Of a stretch of DNA of 64,000 bases, positions 59,766 to 64,000 are shown piece by piece. A program made the translations under genes and the position numbers. Numbering within the stretch: the stretch's first letter is position 1; every line of letters starts with the position of its first letter. Origin of the DNA: Streptomyces sp. NBC_00249 (GTDB taxonomy: Bacteria; Actinomycetota; Actinomycetes; Streptomycetales; Streptomycetaceae); contig NZ_JAPEMV010000002.1 in assembly GCF_026342355.1 (NCBI RefSeq), positions 806,001 to 870,000 on the forward strand, read 5' to 3'. The notes beneath the pieces were generated by a model that worked only from the letters and a program-made list of their open reading frames with translations, did no database searches and had not been told where the DNA came from.

Positions 59766-60917
59766 ATGCGACTCCAGCGGATATTCGCCGCCACCGCCGC
59801 CCTCGCCTCGCTCACCGCCCTGGCCACGGCCTGCGAGGACCCCGCCAAGGCGGGCCCGCCCGCCACCGCCCCCACCGCGACCCCCGGAGCCACCGCCGAG
59901 GCCTCCCCGGCCGCCCAGGCCTCCCCCGCCGGGAAGGGCGCCGCGCCGGCCTCGCTCGCCGAGGCGCAGGCGTACGTACAGAAGTACACCTCCTGCGAGA
60001 ACCTGAGCACGGACCCGAACGACAGCCGGGTGAACCTCGCCGGGTACATCCCCGTCGGAACCTGGTCCGTCACCGAGCGCGGCATCTGCTCGGACAAGAA
60101 CGAGCACGGCGAGATCGTCTTCGACATGGTCTCGGACATGAAGGCCCACCAGCAGGCCTATAAGGACCGCATCGCGCAGCGTCTCGCCGAGGGCTACTGG
60201 GACGCCGGCCTCTACGACCAGATCGTCGTCGGCAAGAGCTTCGCGCTCACCGCGACGAAGACCGGGACCACCCTGGCCCTCGTCAAGTCCGACCTGCGCG
60301 TCCTGGTCTGCAACCCGGACTTCGCCGTGCCGGAGGGCTACAAGAAGGAGAAGGCCCTGGTCGACGGCTGCGTCCTGACCGACTTCGTCAACAGCCGGGA
60401 CGGCAAGGGCAGCCCCGTCAAGGGGCCGGGCCTGCCGAGCGCGGGCAGCATCGAAGAGCTGCGCAAGCTCGTCAGCCCGCAGCCGGTCGACTGCACGGAC
60501 ATGCTGGTCACCGACGAGCACGTCGAGTCGATCGACTACTTGCCGGTCGTCGGCCGCGACGGCCGGAGCGCCTGGGGCGTCAAGCAGCGGGCGATCTGCG
60601 GCCAGCTCGGCGGGGAGCGGCGCGCGCACAACCTGAACTGGCTGGACACCGTCTCCGACATGAAGACCCTCCAGGCCAGGTCCAAGGCGGCACAGCTGGC
60701 CGAGGTGGGGAAGCAGCGGAAGGCCACCCAGAGCAAGCTGCTGGTCGGCACGAACATCGCCGTGGAGACCAACAGCAAGAGCATCCGCCAGGGGCTCTAC
60801 AAGCTGCGGTTCCTGCGCCTGGACTGCGAGCCCGGCTTCACCGCGCCGGCCGGCGCGCGGGTGGAGAAGGCACAGGTCGAAGGCTGCGTCCTGACCGACT
60901 TCGAGCGCCCGAGCTGA
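59766..60917 (+). CDS. lipoprotein with internal duplication, function unknown
   Basis: Protein of 383 residues with lipobox LATAC (Cys23), a Pro/Ala/Thr linker, and two related domains of about 140 residues (about 65-212 and 235-380). Each ends in a GCVLTDF phrase, and each contains FDMVSDMKAH/LDTVSDMKTL-like and VVGKSFAL/LVGTNIAV-like segments and conserved Cys. The duplication is seen directly. The fold and function are not recognised; disulphide-stabilised domains on the outer face of the membrane are likely. Confidence 0.8.
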   Translation: MRLQRIFAATAALASLTALATACEDPAKAGPPATAPTATPGATAEASPAAQASPAGKGAAPASLAEAQAYVQKYTSCENLSTDPNDSRVNLAGYIPVGTWSVTERGICSDKNEHGEIVFDMVSDMKAHQQAYKDRIAQRLAEGYWDAGLYDQIVVGKSFALTATKTGTTLALVKSDLRVLVCNPDFAVPEGYKKEKALVDGCVLTDFVNSRDGKGSPVKGPGLPSAGSIEELRKLVSPQPVDCTDMLVTDEHVESIDYLPVVGRDGRSAWGVKQRAICGQLGGERRAHNLNWLDTVSDMKTLQARSKAAQLAEVGKQRKATQSKLLVGTNIAVETNSKSIRQGLYKLRFLRLDCEPGFTAPAGARVEKAQVEGCVLTDFERPS

Positions 60918-60927
60918 CAGACGGCCG

Positions 60928-60954
60928 CCCGGGGCGTGCGCGGCGCGCCCCGGG
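60928..60954 (+). terminator. hairpin terminator candidate
   Basis: CCCGGGGCG and CGCCCCGGG arms around a 9-base loop, ten bases after the lipoprotein stop, without a T run. Confidence 0.55.
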
Positions 60955-60999
60955 GGGTGTCGACTGGGGTGATCCGTCATCCGAGCCCCAGGAGCCGAC

Positions 61000-61509
61000 A
61001 TGTCGCTGTTCATCCCGGATTTCGACGACTCCGTGGTCGTCCGCGCCGCCGAAGCGGAGGAGATCCACTACGGGCCGGACTCCTCCCTGCGCCTGCTGGC
61101 CGACAGCTCCACGGGCGGCGGGTTCCTGTCCACCATGCGCGTGAGCCTGCGGGCGGGCTCCGACGGCGCCCGCCCGCACCACCACGGCCGGTCCGCCGAG
61201 ATGTTCTACATGATCGACGGAACGGCCCAGCTGCTGGCCGGCGACAAGGTGGTCACCGCCGAGGCCGGCGACCTGGTCGTCGTGCCGCCCGGGCAGCAGC
61301 ACGCCTTCGCCGCCGCGCCCGGGGAGAGCGCCGAGATGCTGGTGGTCATCACGCCGGGGGTGGAGCGGTTCGAGTACTTCCGGCATCTGGAAAGGATCCG
61401 GCTCGGAGAGGTGTCGCCGGAGAGCCTGCTGGACATGCAGGAGGTGTACGACACGTACTTCGCGAGCAGCGCGCCCTGGGACTCCGCGCGTGCTCCCCGG
61501 ACGCAATGA
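61000..61509 (+). CDS. cupin domain protein
   Basis: Protein of 169 residues with a central cupin fold (about 30-115): RPHHHGRSAEMFYMIDGTAQ carries the HxH...E metal motif, and GDLVVVPPGQQHAFAA the second motif with His. The C-terminal helices (about 120-160, EYFRHLERIRLGEV) follow. Function is not assigned; such proteins bind a metal and act as dioxygenases, isomerases or sensors. Confidence 0.88.
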   Translation: MSLFIPDFDDSVVVRAAEAEEIHYGPDSSLRLLADSSTGGGFLSTMRVSLRAGSDGARPHHHGRSAEMFYMIDGTAQLLAGDKVVTAEAGDLVVVPPGQQHAFAAAPGESAEMLVVITPGVERFEYFRHLERIRLGEVSPESLLDMQEVYDTYFASSAPWDSARAPRTQ

Positions 61510-61618
61510 CACACTTCATACACATGGTGTCCTCCCCCTTTTCTTCCCGAATTGTTAGGCTCGTGGTTTCGCCCGCCGCTGGCGGCTTTGTAGTCCCCTG
61601 TACCGACGAGGAGCACCC

Positions 61619-62116
61619 GTGACCCAGACGAGCGAGAGCGTCACCTGGCTGACCCAGGCGGCGTACGACCAGCTGAAGGCGGAGCTGGACTACCTCTCTG
61701 GTCCCGCACGCACGGAGATCGCGACGAAGATCGCAGCCGCCCGTGAGGAGGGCGACCTGCGTGAGAACGGCGGTTACCACGCGGCCAAGGAGGAGCAGGG
61801 CAAGCAGGAGCTCCGGGTGCGCCAGCTCACCCAGCTCCTGGAGAACGCGAAGGTCGGCACCGCGCCCGCGTCCGACGGCGTGGTCGCCCCCGGCACCCTG
61901 GTGACGATCGCCTTCGACGGCGACGAGGACGACACGCTGGAGTTCCTGCTGGCCTCCCGCGAGTACGCGTCCTCCGACTTCGAGACCTACTCCCCGCAGT
62001 CCCCGCTGGGCAGCGGCGTGAACGGCAAGAAGATCGGCGAGGACGCCCAGTACGAGCTGCCGAACGGCAAGAAGGCCACGGTCAAGATCCTGGCCGTGAA
62101 GCCCTTCACCGGCTGA
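61619..62116 (+). CDS. greA: transcription elongation factor GreA
   Basis: Protein of 165 residues. It rescues backtracked RNA polymerase by stimulating transcript cleavage. The N-terminal coiled coil (about 10-85) carries the acidic tip phrase AAREEGDLRENGGYHAAKEE, and the C-terminal FKBP-like domain (about 90-165) has TYSPQSPLGSGVNGKKIGED. GTG 61619 follows ACGAGGAGC. A strong hairpin terminator follows the stop. Confidence 0.96.
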   Translation: MTQTSESVTWLTQAAYDQLKAELDYLSGPARTEIATKIAAAREEGDLRENGGYHAAKEEQGKQELRVRQLTQLLENAKVGTAPASDGVVAPGTLVTIAFDGDEDDTLEFLLASREYASSDFETYSPQSPLGSGVNGKKIGEDAQYELPNGKKATVKILAVKPFTG

Positions 62117-62139
62117 CCCCACCCGTACGCGTACCCGTA

Positions 62140-62182
62140 CGCGAGAGCCCCCGCCGGACCCGGTCCGGCGGGGGCTCTCGCG
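62140..62182. terminator. bidirectional hairpin terminator
   Basis: Perfect 20 bp arms (CGCGAGAGCCCCCGCCGGAC and its complement) around a 3-base loop, between the convergent greA and ABC permease genes. It can serve both. Confidence 0.9.
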
Positions 62183-62191
62183 TTCCCGGGC

Positions 62192-63043
62192 TCAGACGGT
62201 CGCCGAGCGGTACTTGCGCACGGCCAGGGTGCGGAACACCACGACGATCAGCAGCGACCAGAGGACCGACGCGGTCACCGGGTGCTCCATGGGCCAGGCG
62301 TCCGACGGGGACACCCCCGGGTTGCCGAACAGCTCGCGGCACGCCTGCACCGTCGCGCTGAAGGGGTTCCACTCCGCGATGGGCTGGAGCCAGCCGGCCA
62401 TGTTCTCGGTGGGTACGAAGGCGTTGGAGATGAACGTGACGGGGAACAGCCAGATCAGCCCGCCCGAGGTGGCGGCCTCCGGGGTGCGGACGGACAGCCC
62501 GATCAGCGCCCCGATCCAGGAGAAGGCGTAGCCCAGCAGGAGGAGCAGGACGAAGCCGGCCAGCGCCTTGGGGACGCCCTCGTGGATGCGCCAGCCGACC
62601 AGGAGCGCCACGATCGCCAGGACGACCATGGTCAGGGCGGTCTGTACGAGGTCCGCGAGGGTGCGGCCGGTGAGGACGGCGCCGCGGGCCATCGGCAGGG
62701 AGCGGAACCGGTCGATCAGGCCCTTGTGCATGTCGTCCGCGATGCCCGCGCCCGCTCCGGCGGTGGCGAAGGTGACGGTCTGGGCGAAGATGCCGGCCAT
62801 CAGGAAGTTCCGGTAGTCGCTGGCGCTGGTCGAGCCGCCGATCATCATCGAGCCGCCGAAGACGTAGCTGAACAGCACGACGAACATGATCGGCTGGATC
62901 AGCCCGAAGATGACCATCTCGGGGATCCGGGACATCCGGATGAGGTTGCGCCTGGCGATGACCAGGGAGTCGGTGACGCTCTGGGCGATGCCGCCGCGCG
63001 GGCGGGGGGCGGCGTGTTCCGCGGTCTGCGAGGTGATGGTCAC
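62192..63043 (-). CDS. ABC-2 type exporter permease (DrrB-like)
   Basis: Protein of 283 residues with six membrane helices and ABC-2 phrases (QPIMFVVLFSYVFGGSM, GLIDRFRSLPMARGAVLTGR, LFPVTFISNAFVPTENMAGW). It pairs with the ATPase encoded upstream to form an exporter of the DrrAB kind, which often exports antibiotics or lipids; the substrate is unknown. GTG 63043 overlaps the ATPase stop (GTGA). Confidence 0.93.
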   Translation of the reverse strand: MTITSQTAEHAAPRPRGGIAQSVTDSLVIARRNLIRMSRIPEMVIFGLIQPIMFVVLFSYVFGGSMMIGGSTSASDYRNFLMAGIFAQTVTFATAGAGAGIADDMHKGLIDRFRSLPMARGAVLTGRTLADLVQTALTMVVLAIVALLVGWRIHEGVPKALAGFVLLLLLGYAFSWIGALIGLSVRTPEAATSGGLIWLFPVTFISNAFVPTENMAGWLQPIAEWNPFSATVQACRELFGNPGVSPSDAWPMEHPVTASVLWSLLIVVVFRTLAVRKYRSATV

Positions 63044-64000
63044 TTCGCCGCCTCCTCGTCCAGGGCCTTCTCGGCGGCGTGGCCGGTGAGGGAGATGAAC
63101 ACGTCGTCGAGGGTGGGGCGGCGCAGGGCGATGTCGTCGATCTCGATGCCCCGGCCGTCCAGTTCGCGGATGACCTCGGCGAGCAGCTTGGCGCCGCCCG
63201 TCACCGGGACGGTGAGCTTGCGCGTGTGCTCCTCGACGGCGGTCTCGCCCTTGCCGAAGCCGGCCAGGACGGCGCGGGCGGTGGGGATGTGGTCGCGTTC
63301 GTGGACGACGACCTCGACGCGTTCGCCGCCCGTACGGGCCTTGAGCTGGTCGGAGGTGCCGCGGGCGATGACCTTGCCCTGGTCGACGACGCAGATGTCG
63401 TGGGCGAGGCGGTCGGCCTCCTCCAGGTACTGGGTGGTGAGCAGCAGGGTGGTGCCGCCCGCGACGAGTTCCTCGATGACGTCCCACAGGGCCTGGCGGT
63501 TGCGGGGGTCGAGGCCGGTGGTGGGCTCGTCCATGAACATGACGGGCGGGCGGACGACGAGGGCGGCCGCGAGGTCGAGGCGCCTGCGCATGCCGCCGGA
63601 GTAGGTCTTGGCGGTGCGGTCGGCGGCGTCGGCGAGGTTGAAGCGTTCGAGGAGTTCGACGGCGCGGGCCTTGGCCGCCCTGGCGCCCATCTGGTAGAGC
63701 CGGCCGACCATCTGGAGGTTCTCGCGGCCGGTGAGGTACTCGTCGACGGCGGCGAACTGGCCGGAGAGGCCTATGGAGCGGCGGACTTCGTTGGGGTGCT
63801 TGAGGACGTCGATCCCGGCGACGACGGCCCTGCCGCTGTCGGGCTGGAGGAGGGTGGTCAGGACGCGGACTGTCGTGGTCTTTCCGGCGCCGTTGGGGCC
63901 GAGCAGGCCCAGCACGGTGCCTTCGGGGACATCGAGGTCCACGCCGTCCAGAGCCCGTACGTCACCGAAGGCCTTGACCAGGCCTTCGGCGTAGATGGCG
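63040..64000 (-). CDS. ABC exporter ATPase (DrrA-like), 5' end outside window
   Basis: About 319 visible codons; the start lies beyond the right edge, since the frame is open with AIYAEGLVKAFGDVRALDG before the core. Walker A is GPNGAGKTTT, the signature is YSGGMRRRLDLA, Walker B is VMFMDEPTTGLDP, followed by the switch region LLLTTQYLEEADRLAHDI. The C-terminal part RPTLDDVFISLTGH is the DrrA-type regulatory tail. All motifs intact. Forms an exporter with the permease encoded downstream. Confidence 0.95.
   Translation of the reverse strand, partial: AIYAEGLVKAFGDVRALDGVDLDVPEGTVLGLLGPNGAGKTTTVRVLTTLLQPDSGRAVVAGIDVLKHPNEVRRSIGLSGQFAAVDEYLTGRENLQMVGRLYQMGARAAKARAVELLERFNLADAADRTAKTYSGGMRRRLDLAAALVVRPPVMFMDEPTTGLDPRNRQALWDVIEELVAGGTTLLLTTQYLEEADRLAHDICVVDQGKVIARGTSDQLKARTGGERVEVVVHERDHIPTARAVLAGFGKGETAVEEHTRKLTVPVTGGAKLLAEVIRELDGRGIEIDDIALRRPTLDDVFISLTGHAAEKALDEEAAK

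Noticed and set aside
1..64000. tRNA, rRNA, CRISPR arrays, polyketide or peptide synthetase genes
   Set aside because: Looked for and not seen; the repeated 36 bp units have variable middles and wide spacing and are not a CRISPR array.

Overview
The window is very high in G+C with a strong GC3 bias, GTG/TTG starts and GTGA/ATGA start-stop overlaps. It carries a mycothiol amidase (Mca), a GTP-type PEP carboxykinase, a DasR-type site in front of a chitinase, DmdR/IdeR-type iron-box DNA, F420-type and DUF4307 proteins, and one TTA codon. Together these point to a Streptomyces (or close relative) chromosome. I see no tRNA, rRNA or CRISPR.

Layout. 1-1183: ECF41-like sigma factor (cut by the left edge) divergent from a small membrane protein with a matching promoter. 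1235-4113: a three-gene conflict-type operon (Sel1-repeat protein, EACC1-like protein, caspase with Sel1 repeats). 4110-5185: NTF2-like protein and TetR regulator sharing two operators. 5174-16140, all leftward: a Tad/Flp pilus-type locus with a zinc-ribbon protein, CpaB, CpaE, two TadE, CpaF, TadB, TadC, a two-component system, Flp-like pilin, TadG, a lipoprotein and an OmpA-like protein. 16516-19671: secreted chitinase and M14 carboxypeptidase. 19730-23944: a D-amino-acid module (RidA, IclR regulator, fold-type III PLP enzyme, N-acyl-D-amino-acid deacylase). 23941-28967: mixed small genes ending in a TetR/DUF4386 pair.

28982-31107 is a rearranged island. A macrodomain gene is cut off at one edge of a ~500 bp repeat, and an inverted second copy of that repeat lies beyond a membrane-protein gene driven from an iron box. 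A 36 bp unit (GATCGCTAC-N17-GCGTCTGCGG) occurs twice in each arm and once more near 33.05 kb. 31108-34234 holds an alanine-type aminotransferase and small genes. 34372-38918 is a four-gene TelA / substrate-binding / vWA membrane operon. 38990-41749: PEP carboxykinase and a PAQR/hemolysin III protein. 41755-49691: a leftward surface-glycan cluster (Vgb-like propeller, copper-radical oxidase, GT2-GtrA, GT39 and processive-type GT2).

49957-53388 is a thioredoxin-domain (DUF255) gene whose CxxC codons lie in a 42 bp low-GC3 island. A lone large serine recombinase gene sits directly in front of it, so the island may be an attachment-site scar. 53480-64000 runs through a metallopeptidase-like lipoprotein, a 1109-residue STAND/TPR protein with Arg for the P-loop Lys, mca, DUF4307, a duplicated-domain lipoprotein, a cupin, greA and a DrrAB-type ABC exporter cut by the right edge.

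Start codons were chosen from ribosome-binding sites and overlaps. Family assignments are by motif recognition without database searches.
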